64,000 nt of DNA, taken from the NCBI GenBank assembly GCA_026075535.2, contig AP026547.1:7502001-7566000 (forward strand). Reading direction: 5' to 3'. Each line of letters opens with the position of its first letter. The stretch's first letter is position 1. This document shows, piece after piece, positions 1 through 10,143 of this stretch. This DNA comes from Tricholoma matsutake. Its lineage: Eukaryota; Basidiomycota; Agaricomycetes; Agaricales; Tricholomataceae. The notes beneath the pieces were generated by a model. The model made no database searches. It was not told where the DNA came from and was given only the letters and a program-made list of their open reading frames with translations. The translations under genes were made by a program, and so were the position numbers.

Positions 1-460
1 TGGATCACTGGTGCTCAACAATGAACCAGCAACGATGGGAGGGGAGGGACAACAACAATGACAGCAGACAACAACAACAACAGGGGACAGTGATGGCGAC
101 AGGGACGATGACAGGGGATGACAACGATGAGGGGGGAGGAGATGAGAGGGGGGGAGAATGATGGAGACAAGAGGGGGGGACAACAACGATGGAACACACC
201 ACCTCACAAGCAACTGCTCATGGGGTGGACCATGGGTGGAATGATGATGAGGCCCACCAAGCACCCCAGAGACAAAAAGGGGGGAACAACGACAAGAGAG
301 GGAATGATGACAGGAGGGGGAACAACAATGAAAAGGGGAGGGGGGAACGACAAAGGGAAATGACAAAGGGGAGAGGGGAGCAACAACGGAGGAATGACGA
401 TGAGGGGGGGACTTTTTGTATTTTTTGTCCTTTGATATCTATAGTTATTATATTCAATTA
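1..460. repeat. Purine-rich low-complexity DNA with a palindrome module
   Basis: GGGGACAACAACGATG-like runs dominate. Near 199-229 is one copy of the palindrome seen across the window (CAAGCAACTGCTCATGGGG flanked by CCACC and GTGG-like ends). Reading frames here encode only low-complexity Gly/Arg/Asn/Met strings and are not genes. Part of E1. Confidence 0.6.
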
Positions 461-514
461 AACTATTCATAAAAGATACCCCAAAGAAATTAGTAGTTTG
501 GATATCTGTGAAGG

Positions 515-1000
515 TCTGTAATGAGGTCAGTAAGGTTTTGTAATGAGGTCAGTAAAGTTTTGTAATAACGTCAATAAAGTTTTGTAATGAGGTCAATAAA
601 GTTTTGTAATGAGGTCAATAAAGTTTTGTAATGAGGTCAGTAAAGTTTTGTAACAAGGTCAGTAATGAGGTCAACAACATTTTGTAGTGAGGTCAGCAAA
701 GGTTTGTAATGAGTTCAGTGAAATTTTGTAATGAGGTCAGTAAAGGTTGGTAATGAAGTCAACAAATTTTTGTAATGAGGTCAGCAAAAGTTTGTAATGA
801 GATCAGTGAAATTTTGTAATGAGGTCAGTAAAAGTTTGTAATGGTATGATGTTAGTAACATTTTGTAATCAAGTCAGTAAAAGTATGTAAATAAGGTCAG
901 TCAATGTGTGAAACAAGGTCAGTAAAAGTTTATAATCAAGTTGGCAAAGTTTGTAAACCAGTCAGTACAAGTTTGCAGTGACTTTGTGCATGCGATATAG
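515..1000 (+). repeat. 22-bp tandem array, left arm
   Basis: About twenty degenerate copies of AGTTTTGTAATGAGGTCAATAA, best preserved at 540-640. The same unit occurs in reverse complement at 1,290-1,486 and 7,002-7,510, so the two arrays are inverted relative to one another. The spacer from about 1,001 to 1,290 is AT-rich and holds nothing I can name. Confidence 0.8.
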
Positions 1001-1289
1001 TGGACACCTACTTTCATGCCTCGCAGTATCTGCACACAACATGACCAAACAACTCACACTGCCAACTGTATGAGACATACTAATGGCTCATTCATTCACA
1101 CACATCACTTTTGTAAGTCTTGCATCATTAAATGGGTAAATGACAAATTAATGTTTATATTCAAAGGTTAATACTGTGGCATTTGGTAAGCTTAAATGTG
1201 AAATCAACCTGACGACCTATTGCAAGTTAAGTAATGACTTTTGTAAGTTGTTTTTTAGTCAACATATTTATAGTACTAAGTCAATCATT

Positions 1290-1486
1290 AGAAGCATGTT
1301 ACTGACTTCAATATGAACCACTACAAACTTGTTCACTGCTTTGTTACAAACCTATATTGACCTTGGCATAAACTATTACAAAAATGTTATTGACTTTAAT
1401 ACAAGCCATTACAAATTTGTTTACTGACTTTGTTATGCTTGGTGTAAACTATTACAAACATATTATTGACTTCAATACAAACAAAC
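1290..1486 (-). repeat. 22-bp tandem array, right arm (first piece)
   Basis: Units such as ACAAACTTGTTTACTGACTT are the reverse complement of the 515-1,000 array. The array is cut at 1,486 by the Copia-1 insertion and resumes at 6,997 with the duplicated CAAAC. Confidence 0.75.
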
Positions 1487-1760
1487 TGTTGAAATTAATC
1501 CCAGTGATGCATGCTGTATACATGAGGCAATACATGCAGCATATGCATGTTACTGTGCTTACTGCGCATACATGCGGTAAACACATTCCTGAGTCATGTG
1601 ACGTCCTTATTATTATGTATATAAGGAGAACCTGTACCGTAGTAGGAATACAGTGTTCTTACCTCTGCTAACCCTAGCTGTAAGTCTAAGTAAACCCCAG
1701 GTAGGTTGTAAGGAACGTGTTGTCTCTTCCACTGTGCAGCGTATATAGTCTGCTCCAACA
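1487..1760 (+). repeat. Copia-1 5' LTR (274 bp)
   Basis: TG...CA boundaries with a 5-bp TSD. Compared with the 3' LTR it keeps two short segments near 1,530-1,585 that the 3' copy lacks, so the two LTRs have diverged by small deletions as well as by substitutions. Confidence 0.93.
1618..1624 (+). promoter_or_regulatory. TATA-like box in Copia-1 5' LTR
   Basis: TATATAA is followed by GGAGAACC. The same motif stands at 6,854-6,860 in the 3' LTR. Its position inside the LTR fits the U3/R boundary of a retrotransposon promoter; the start site is inferred. Confidence 0.5.
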
Positions 1761-1779
1761 GGTTATGGGCCCTGCTGGG
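1761..1779 (+). other. Copia-1 primer-binding site candidate
   Basis: GGTTATGGGCCCTGCTGG directly abuts the 5' LTR. It does not start with TGG, as a site for a tRNA 3' end would. It is complementary to a CAU-containing anticodon stem-loop of the initiator-tRNA-Met type, which fits the internal (half-tRNA) priming known for Drosophila copia and some fungal copia elements. The tRNA identity is inferred. Confidence 0.55.
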
Positions 1780-2009
1780 CACGTCACGAACGCGCCTTAA
1801 TTGGCTGCGAACGACGTTGACTTCATCGTCTCCAAATTATAACCTTGCGCTCTTCGTGAGCTGCATTGCACTCCCTGCGAGCTGCACATAAAACCTCGGT
1901 TGACTAGGGTTAACCACTCTGAAGGAGTGTTTTCTCCTGAGAACATTAAATGTGTTTTATTGAGTAAAAAGACTGATTGAGCGCTTTTAACAGCTGCCAC
2001 CACAAAATC

Positions 2010-3632
2010 ATGTCTTCAACTCTTGAGAAACTCGTTCAAACTTTCGATGGATCAAATTACATTCAATGGGCCAACTCAATGAAGGTGTGGCTCAGGTCTC
2101 AGGGCCTCTGGCAAATAACTAGCAGGGCGGAGCAAAAACTGCCCCCGGCGCCTCCCTTGACGGCGACGAACGCTACTTTGGTAGCGGATGCTAATGCCAA
2201 GCTCCAGACCTGGAGCAACAAAAATGACCAGGCCATTGGTAGCCTAGTGCTCCACCTGGCCCCCTCCATTCGGCAGCGTGCCAACTCAAAGGACACTGCT
2301 GAGGAGGTGTGGGATCTCATCTGCACTGATTATGGTGTGGACGGCCCCTCCCAAGTCTTTGCGGACTTTAGGTCCACAATAGCGATCAAGATCCCAGCTG
2401 CGAACCCCGCACCGGAGATTGCTAGAATGGCAGACAAATTTGAGCGCCTTACGGCTGCTAACGTCGCCATCCCCAAGCTAGTGCAAGCAATGATTCTACT
2501 TGCTGCGATGCCGTGCGAGTACGATTCCTTGTCCGCAATGGTCCTTAACATGACCGCTACTAGCACCTTGACATTTAAACATGTCAAGGACTCCATTGTC
2601 GCTGAAGCCTCAAGGCACACAGCAGTAGGAAAGCCTGCTGGCCAGCCTCAGGCCAACAAACTTTCTGCTGTTAAGCGCAAAGGGGGAAACCCCAAATGGC
2701 AGCCCAAAGAAGGGCAAAACAGCAACAGAGACTCGTCCCAAAAGCGTGGACGATGTGGGGACAGAAAGACTAAGGAGGAGAAGCCGAAGGAGAAACATAC
2801 CCACCTCGCCTCCAAAGCCTATACCACCATAAATGGTAATGGCACCATCATACCGCCGATGCTGCTTATACAGCGCATCGAAAGACGCGAACACACTCCC
2901 ACAAGGGATCCTCACCGCCGACTGCCTGCACAGGCATATACGGGCGTGGCCTCTACCTCTCGTTTGGTTTATGCCGAATATCAGCAAGCTCGAGACACCC
3001 TCGAGCAAATGCAACTTCCGCACAGCGCAAAAAATCTGCGACCGCTGGAAGAGCACCTGACGGTGCAAGAAGGAAAGAGAAGAAGGATAGAACCAGAACC
3101 CGAGTCTAGGATCGAGGAGGTAGAAGACGATACCGTCTCCCTTGGATCTGAACCTCCGGTGTCTGATGAGGAAGTGTGGAAAGCTGTTGATGAAATGCTT
3201 GTCGATGAACCCCTTGATACAGGGGTGTATGATGACAGGTCAGTCCTTTTCCCTGCCACAAGCACTAAGATTAATATTCCTATGAATACAGCGAACTTTT
3301 CATGTGAAATTTTACCGCTATTAAATGTATCATGGAATTATTTAGATCTTAATATATGTGCTATGTGTGCAAAGGGAGATTGTAAGAAAGGTGCCGACTG
3401 GATCATGGATTCAGGCGCATCAAAACACTTCACTGGTGAAATAAAAGATTTTGCTTCTTACGAGCCTTTACCGAGAAAGGACTCTACCTTGGTCCAAATG
3501 GCCACTGGTACTACTCATATAGTAGGAAAAGGAGCAGTCTTCATTAAACACCAGGTAGTATGTCACGGGAAGTCAGAGACGCGTGAAACGCGGTTATACC
3601 CCGTCTACTACATACCCAACATTAATACTTGA
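2010..3632 (+). pseudogene. Copia-1 gag and protease region
   Basis: The preferred start is the ATG at 2,010 (MSSTLEKL), because Copia-2 starts at the matching codon; an upstream in-frame ATG at 1,977 is less likely. The first ~200 residues have the copia-type capsid pattern (FDGSNYIQWANSMKVWLRSQ, later EEVWDLICTDYG). A basic Lys/Arg-rich region follows in place of a clear CCHC zinc knuckle. The aspartic-protease signature IMDSGASKHFTG has its catalytic Asp at 3,408-3,410. The frame ends at TGA 3,630-3,632, where Copia-2 has an arginine codon, so this is a nonsense mutation and not the natural end of gag. Reading resumes in the same frame at 3,633. Confidence 0.9.
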
Positions 3633-5102
3633 TTGATGTCAATGGGGGTCTTTTTACAAGATGGAAGTGATGTGCGTGGTTCCTCCACACACATTTCATT
3701 TATTGAGCATGGAAACCCGATCATGCATTGTGTCCCTCTAAGGAGGAAAGACACGATCTATTGGGCTCGGACTCATATGTTGAGCACCAAAAAGGTTAAT
3801 GTCGCGACCATTTATGTCGCTGACTACTTGACTTGGCATAGGCGACTTGGACACCCATCCAAAGAGGCGCTAGGGAAAATGCCTAAAAGCACCATAAAAT
3901 TCCCAAGGAATTTAATTATTCCTAAAGACAAAATTATATGTCCAGGGTGTGCAGAAGGGAAAATGACCTCAAAATCTTTTCCCAAGTCAGACTCACGAGC
4001 TGACAAATCCTTTGAATTAATACATTCCAACCTAAAGGAACTCCCGGTACTATCGTACCACAAACATAAATACTTCATTGTATTTCTGGATGACAAAACG
4101 TCACATATTTGGGTCCAATGTCTCAGAAAGAAATCTGACGCTGCTGCAGCGATTAGACAATTTCAAGCAATGGCTAAAACCCAATATGGCGCTACAATCA
4201 AGCGCTGGCGTGTTGATCCAGGGGGGGAGTTCAAGGATTGTGAGCTACAAAAACAGCTCAAGGACTTAGGCATCAAAATAGAGATGTCTGCACCCCACGT
4301 TCATCAACAGAACGGGCGTGCAGAGCGTGCCATAAGGACAATAATGGAAAAGTCGCAAACCTTGCGATTCACCGCTTGTCTACCACAATCATGGTGGGAA
4401 TTTTGCATAGAACATGCAACACATTTATACAACCGAACCCCAATAAGTTGCCTGAAATGGCTGACACCTTTTGAGGACCTGACAAAGGTCTGCCCAGATC
4501 TAAACAATCTGAAGGTCTTCGGTTGCGGTGCTTATGTCTATCTACCAAAGGAAAAACGTCCAACAACATTATCTCCTCGATCAGAGTTAATGACGTACCT
4601 TGGAGTAGAAGATGGCATTAAAGCATATCGTTTCATGCGACAAAATGGTGCAATATTCATTGGTGCCACAGCACTATTTGATGAAACGATGTTCCCATGC
4701 TGTCCCAGAGCTAAAACTCCTGCCAAGACAGACCTTGGTGATTTTCCACCTCCAGAACCAGAAGATGACGACCACTCATCTGGAACGGATGGAGATGACC
4801 CTATACCGCCACAAAATCCGCCCCTTCCTCCATCATTAGAAGATGATGATGATGATTTACCAAGCGAGCAAAAGGCGCATGACGATGCGACTAACGCTCC
4901 TCCTCCACCGCCTCCAGTTAACACTGAGGACTTTCATCCAAGACGTGAAGATCAACAGGAATGGCAGCAATTGCCCCGTCGATCAGGCAGGCAGAGGAAA
5001 ATCCCAAACCGTCCCGGCAATACCTGTGGAGAACAGCGACTCCCCTCTGACATAGAGAGAGACATTGCACGTGATCGATATTGGAAGAAGTCTGTGGGTC
5101 AA
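3633..5102 (+). pseudogene. Copia-1 integrase
   Basis: In frame with the preceding segment. An HHCC zinc-binding module (WHRRLGHPSKEAL ... CPGCAEGK) lies at about 3,825-3,965. The catalytic core follows, with acidic residues in FLDDKTSHIW (about 4,086), VDPGGEFKDC (about 4,215) and the Glu of QNGRAERAIRT (about 4,323), all retained. The C-terminal part is acidic and proline-rich with an Asp/Glu run near 4,840-4,860. The domain would join cDNA to chromosomal DNA. The frame is lost at about 5,103, where roughly 136 bp present in Copia-2 are missing. Confidence 0.9.
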
Positions 5103-6714
5103 GAAAGGTGGAGATGAGCTTATCTGCTGGCTGTTATCAAAAGCAGTCACACCATCAAGCGGAACAAGCCTAGTTCCAAACCAATTTCGCGATATTGCAT
5201 GCCTACCCCGGCAGCAGCAACTTGAGTGGAAACAGGCTTGTCGTGAAGAGTTAGAGGCTCTTCGCAAGCGACAAGTCTATGATATCATCGATCTTCCACA
5301 TGATCGGAAAACGATCAAAAATAGATGGGTTTTCTCTGTGAAATCGGATGGAAGAAAATGAGCCAGACTCATGGCCAAAGGCTTTTCACAAGTTGAAGGC
5401 GTTGACTTTGATGAGATTTTCTCACCAGTAGTCCACTACAAGACCGTACGCCTCATGTTTGCCCTTGCGTCTCTAGAAGGCATGTATATGACTGGTCTAG
5501 ATGTAAAAACCGCATTTTTATATGGCAAACTTGATGAGATCTATATGGATCAACCCAAGGGTTTCAGACTCGAGGGTAAAGAGCGCAAAGTAATGCGCTT
5601 ACGCTGAGCATTGTATGGCCTTAAACAGGCTTCACTAGCATGGTGGAAAGAGCTAGAGGCATTTATGCGCACCATTGGGTTTGTGCGCGCCAGCTCCGAT
5701 GCAGGCATCTTCATACACAAGGATCCTAAGACAGGCAGCATCATTATTGTGCTAGTCTATGTTGACGATGGCTTGTTCATGGGCAAGAACAAGAAACTTG
5801 TGGATGAAAAGAAGAATGCTTGCCTGAAGCATTGGGAGTGCCGTAGTACTGAAAAAGTCACGGAATTCTTAGGCATGCACGTCACCCAGACCGCTACAAA
5901 AGTCAAACTCGATCAAACAGAATATCTCGCCAAAGTGCTCGAGAGGTTCGAGATGACAAATGCCAAAGTTGCCCCCACTCCGCTCCCGACTGGCTACAAA
6001 CCGTCGGAGAACACAGCGACGCCAAACACGGCGCTTAGATCGAAATATCAGTCTGTGATCGGATCTTTATTGTATCTGATGCTCGGAATGCGACCTGATA
6101 TCGCTTACGCGGTAATCAAGATGTCGCAATTCTCGGCTAATCCTAGCCAAGAACATCTAGACAAAGCAATGTACATAATGCGCTATCTGGTGGGAACCCA
6201 GAAGTACAGTATAGTCTATGATGGAGAGAAATCCGAGGGGCTGCAGGCCTTCACAGATTCTGATTGGGCAGCTGACACTGTCAAGCGCCGATCTACAATG
6301 GGTTACTTTGCTACTCTAGCGAGTGGCATTGTGTGCTGGCAGTCCCGTTTACAAAAAACTGTAGCACTGTCATCCACAGAAGCCGAATATATGGCTCTCT
6401 CCAACACTTGTCGGCAGATAGTGTGGATAGAGTCCTTATTCCAGGAACTTGGATATACACTGAAGCGCGTACCAATCTGCACTGATAATCAGGGATCCAT
6501 CTTTATTGGATCAAATCCAGTTCAGGAAAGAAGGACCAAACATATAGACATTCACTACCACTACACCCACGAATGCATAGAAAATGACAAAGTCACAGTC
6601 GTTTTCATTCCTGGAAGTGATAATCCAGCTGACATGTTCACAAAGAACCTTGGCGCCGTCCTATTCAGGAAATTTAGAGACTCTCTTGGAATTACTTTCG
6701 AGATTCAAACTTAG
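5103..6714 (+). pseudogene. Copia-1 reverse transcriptase and RNase H
   Basis: Shifted by one frame after the deletion at 5,103. RT motifs: IKNRWVFSVKSDGRK, then TGA (5,359-5,361) in place of the Arg seen in Copia-2, ARLMAKGFSQVEGVDFDE, LDVKTAFLYGKL, a second TGA at 5,605-5,607, LYGLKQA, and the catalytic YVDD at 5,758-5,769. RNase H follows with FTDSDWAADT and LSSTEAEYMALS (about 6,250-6,400) and ends at TAG 6,712-6,714. One codon is missing in DE(E)IYMDQP relative to Copia-2. The catalytic residues survive but the frame does not. Confidence 0.92.
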
Positions 6715-6733
6715 CTGCTTAGAGCGCTGTACA

Positions 6734-6746
6734 GTTTGAGGGGGGG
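6734..6746 (+). other. Copia-1 polypurine tract
   Basis: AGTTTGAGGGGGG lies immediately before the 3' LTR, the expected position for plus-strand priming. The Copia-2 counterpart is at about 28,203-28,215 in complement. Confidence 0.75.
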
Positions 6747-6996
6747 TGTTGAAATTAATCCCAGTGATGCATGCTGTATACATGAGGCAATATGCATGTT
6801 ACTGCGCTTACTGCGCATACATTCCTGAGTCATGTGATGTCCTTATTATTATGTATATAAGGAGAACCTGTACTGTAGTAGGAATACAGTGTTCTTACCT
6901 CTGCTAACCCTAGCTGTAAGTCTAAGTAAACCCCAGGTAGGTTGTAAGGAACGCGTTGTCTCTTCCACTGTGCAGCGTATATAGTCTGCTCCAACA
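6747..6996 (+). repeat. Copia-1 3' LTR (250 bp)
   Basis: TGTTGAAATT ... TGCTCCAACA, matching the 5' LTR apart from two internal deletions and scattered substitutions; followed by the TSD CAAAC. Confidence 0.93.
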
Positions 6997-7001
6997 CAAA
7001 C

Positions 7002-7510
7002 TATTACAGACTTGTTTACTGACTTTGTTGCAAACCTTTACCGACCTTGGTATAAACTATTACAAACATAGTATTGACTTCAATACAAACCATTACAAAC
7101 TTGTTTACTGACTTTGTTACAAACCTTTACTGACCTTATAAACTATTACAAAAATGTTGTTGACTTCAATACAAACCATTATAGACTTGTTTACTGACTT
7201 TGGTATAAACTATTACAAAATGTTGTTGACTTCAATACAACCATTACTGATCTTGGTAAACTATTACAAATATGTTATTGACTTCAATACAAACAAACCA
7301 TTACAAACTTGTTTACTGACTTTGTTACAAACCTTTACTGACCTTATAAACTATTACAAAAATGTTGTAGACTTCAATACAAACCATTACAAATATGTTA
7401 TTAACTTCAATACAAACCATTACAGACTTGTTTACTGACTTTGGTATAAACTATTACAAAATGTTGTTGACTTTGATACAAACCATTACTGATCTTGGTA
7501 TAAACCATTA
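7002..7510 (-). repeat. 22-bp tandem array, right arm (second piece)
   Basis: Continuation of the 1,290-1,486 array after Copia-1, with repeats of the type ACAAACCTTTACTGACC and ACTTCAATACAAACCATT. Inverted relative to 515-1,000. A reading frame spanning part of it is a repeat translation, not a gene. Confidence 0.75.
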
Positions 7511-7541
7511 CAAATATGATTTTTATAATTGATAGGTACAG

Positions 7542-7616
7542 CCCCTCCCCTCGAGCTTGCAAGGGGAGGGCTTAGTATTATACATATTAATTACCCCTTG
7601 CACAGATGCAAGGGGG
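7542..7616. repeat. Two GC-rich hairpins in E1 right arm
   Basis: CCCCTCCCCTCGAGCTTGC pairs with GCAAGGGGAGGG, and CCCCTTGCA pairs with TGCAAGGGGG. Nearly identical hairpins stand in E6 at 56,829-56,911, at the same distance from the tRNA-like segment. Confidence 0.7.
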
Positions 7617-7694
7617 TGAATTTAATAATCTATTCATGATATATAAAAAATTAGATTTCAGTAATAAATAGATATAATGTATATAACTTTAAAT

Positions 7695-7785
7695 GACTAC
7701 TTGGCTTAAGTGGTGGAGTGTGCATGTTTCGTCGTCATGTGATTGCTAGTCCAGAAGGCTGTTGGTTCAAATTCCTGCTGTGCAC
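7695..7785 (+). other. tRNA-like segment of E1 right arm
   Basis: A-box-like TTGGCTTAAGTGG (7,701-7,713) and B-box-like GGTTCAAATTCC (7,764-7,775) have tRNA-like spacing. No closed acceptor stem can be formed, so this is a tRNA-derived Pol III-type sequence and not a functional tRNA gene. Its 3' side faces the element end, as in the right arms of E2, E4 and E6. Confidence 0.55.
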
Positions 7786-8055
7786 ACATCATTTTGTGAG
7801 ACTTATAAGACTTTCTCTAAGACTGGAACTTGGACTTTACTTGGACAGTACTTTAAAGGTGTAGATAAATGCACAATTGATGTTGTCCAAGCAAAGTCTG
7901 AGTGCAGTCCTAGGACAGTCCGAGTGTCCAAGCAGAGTCTGAGCAGAGTCCAAGTGAAGTCTGAGTGTCTGAGCAGAGTCCGAGCAGAGTCCGAGTGTCC
8001 AAGTGTGTCCGAGCAGAGTCCGCTTGGACTGGGGGGGGGGGAGTGTAAAGTACTG

Positions 8056-8805
8056 CCTTTACTGTATCACACCCTCTATGCCACTGGCCCCCTCATCACT
8101 AAATTCCCCATTAAAATCTATCCACTGATGGACATTGGTTGCCCCTGCACAGTGATTAGCCTTGAACTCTGTGAGTGTCTCAGCCTCCAACGTTATCCTC
8201 TCCCAAAAAAGGAAAATAACATGTCATTGTTGACCCAGCAGAAAATCAACTGTGAGGAGTATGTCAAATTAGAGCTGCAATCAGACCAGGGGATATGGAA
8301 ATTGGGAGTCCACAAGATGAAAGTAAATAAGGGATTATCATTCCCCATTATATTAGGAATGCCATTTCTTTCATCAGAACAGATCGTGATTGATACCCAT
8401 GAGCAAACCACCATTGACAAACCCTCTGGTTTTGACCTCCTAAATCCACCCTCTCAAACACCCCGGCCCTGGGGCAAACAATGGGTTACACCTCCACCAA
8501 CACTGAAGAAAATTTGGACTCCAAAACCACCCACACTGGAAAACTCTGGAGCACCAGCACTTGCTGGATGCCTTCTCCCTGGACCCATCATGGCCGCCAT
8601 GCGAGACCGCATTGAAGGCCTAGCATTCCAAGAACTCTTCAAAGAGAGAGATGTGAAAATGAAACTCAGATTTGCCAACTGCTTCCCACTTCATCTCCCT
8701 GATAGCACCAAAGATATTCCCGGCCACATGTTCCACCGCATCCGACTCAAAGACCCCACCAAGGTCAACAATGGCAAGGGATATGCAGCTTCCAAGAAAT
8801 ACTAA
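8056..8805 (+). pseudogene. Gypsy-A1 protease and start of RT
   Basis: PLMDIGCPCTVISLEL gives a D-x-G retropepsin-like active site at about 8,130, followed by FPIILGMPFLSSEQIV near the end of the protease fold. The stretch to 8,805 is the connector leading to RT (for example DIPGHMFHRIRL). An open frame begins upstream at 7,762 inside E1, but those residues are E1 DNA read through the junction and are not part of the protein. Confidence 0.75.
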
Positions 8806-9381
8806 GAACCTTGGAAGAGACTGCTGGATGACCACCTCAAGGCTGGCCACATTCGGCCATCCTCCTCAGAATTCACCTCACCAGCATTCTGCATGCCAAA
8901 ATACATTGCCAGGGTGACTTAACAGTTGACCCTCGGTGGGTGAATGACTACCAAGCACTCAACAGTAACACTGTATGAGACAACTTCCCCCTACCCTGCA
9001 TAGACGACATACTCGCCAACTGTGGGAAGGGAAAAATATTTGGCAAGATGGACATGATGAACTCCTTCTTCCAGACATGAGTACACCCTAACGACATTCA
9101 CCTCACCACTGTAAGAACACCGTGGGGACTTTATGAGTGGACCATTATGCCACAGGGTGAATGCAATGCTCTGGCGCTGAATGACTGATGCACTACGAGA
9201 ACTCATCAGCAAGATTTGCCATGTGTATCTTGATGATATCATCATATGGTCACAAACTCTGGAGGAACATGAACGAAACTGTGCTGCTGTTCTTGAAGCC
9301 CTCCAAAAAGCCAGTATCTAGTGCAATCAGGAGAAATCCAACCTCTTTGCCACCAAATTATGTTTCCTCGGTCATGTCATC
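8806..9381 (+). pseudogene. Gypsy-A1 reverse transcriptase, palm and fingers
   Basis: Fragments in several frames: [18 protein letters not shown] text, NDYQALNSNTV then TGA (8,976-8,978; CGA at 52,878-52,880 in Gypsy-A2), DNFPLPCIDDI, GKMDMMNSFFQT then TGA, and the catalytic YLDD in CHVYLDDIIIW (about 9,223-9,240). At least three nonsense codons and indels make it non-coding. Confidence 0.8.
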
Positions 9382-10143
9382 TTGGGGACAGGTATCAAGC
9401 ATGACCCCCACAAAACTGACCAAATTGCATCTTGGCCACAACCAACGACTGCCACCAATGTCAGGGGGTTCCTGGGACTCACCAGATACATTTCCACCTT
9501 CCTTCCGACACTAGCTGAATATACAAGCATACTCACACCACTCACTACCAAGGAATGTGACCAGGAATTCCCCCCATGGACTGCAGAACACCAGGCTGCC
9601 TTTGAACACATCAAAGACCTGGTTCTTGGTGCTGACTGTCTCACCGTAATTAATTATAAAGACAAGGCATCAAACATCTATGTCACCACCAATGCCAGCA
9701 ACCACCGAACCAGCACCATGTTGAGTTTGGGTGCAACTTGGGAAACTGCGAGACCAGTCGCCTATGACTCCTACCAACTCAATGACGCCAAGAAGAATTA
9801 CCCTGTTCATGAGAAGGAACTCCTTGCCATTGTCAAGGCATTTAAGAAATGGAGATCCTACCTCCTCGGTGCCCATTTTGAGGTCTTCACCGACCACCAA
9901 ACACTTGAATACTTCCAATCACAGAAGGAGATGTCGAGACGACAAATGAGATGGTCAATGTACATGGCCAATTTTGACTACAACATTACCTATATCTGTG
10001 GTGAAGAAAACACTGCCGCAGATGCACTATACTGCATGCCTGATGCCACACCAGATGCATGCCTTGCTGCCTGCATGATCACATACACATGCAATGCACC
10101 AGCTACACATGCTGCTGGCATACTAAACATCACTGCAGACTAG
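9382..10143 (+). pseudogene. Gypsy-A1 RT thumb and RNase H
   Basis: NVRGFLGLTRYISTFLP is the gypsy RT thumb motif. RNase H follows: IYVTTNASNHRT where Gypsy-A2 has TTDASDRCT, so the first catalytic Asp is Asn here; then YPVHEKELLAIVKAFKKW and FEVFTDHQTLEYF. The tail resembles the tether before the integrase zinc finger. Ends at TAG 10,141-10,143. Confidence 0.85.

Larger units (their letters stand above)
1487..6996 (+). mobile_element. Copia-1: full-length, decayed Ty1/copia retrotransposon
   Basis: LTRs at 1,487-1,760 and 6,747-6,996 both begin TGTTGAAATT and end CTCCAACA, and are flanked by the perfect 5-bp duplication CAAAC (1,482-1,486 and 6,997-7,001). Inside, in the order PR-IN-RT-RH that defines Ty1/copia, are gag, a DSG protease, an HHCC/DDE integrase, a YVDD reverse transcriptase and RNase H. 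The single polyprotein frame is broken by TGA codons at 3,630, 5,359 and 5,605 and by a deletion near 5,103, so it cannot be autonomous. Copia-2 (27,698-35,027) is a second copy. Confidence 0.95.
1..8055. mobile_element. E1: right part of a large hAT-like inverted-repeat element, hosting Copia-1
   Basis: Seen: the right end at about 8,034-8,055 is a G-run followed by GAGTGTAAAGTACTG, the reverse complement of a terminus shared with E2, E4 and E6. Inward from it lie GAGTCC-rich DNA (about 7,880-8,035), a tRNA-like segment, two GC-rich hairpins and long tandem repeats. The outside sequence CCTTTACTGTATC belongs to a gypsy protease gene; the homologous uninterrupted site is near 51,938. Inferred: the element inserted in Gypsy-A1 and its left end is beyond position 1. 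Copia-1 (1,487-7,001) is a later insertion, so E1 itself contributes at least 2.5 kb here. No transposase is seen. Confidence 0.6.

Noticed and set aside
3600..3660. Programmed stop or frameshift between copia gag-PR and integrase
   Set aside because: Copia-2 reads straight through with an Arg codon at the TGA, so the stop is a mutation.
7762..8055. N-terminal part of a 347-codon open frame
   Set aside because: It crosses the E1/Gypsy-A1 junction. The first ~98 codons are GAGTCC-repeat DNA of E1 and only the part after 8,056 is protease sequence.
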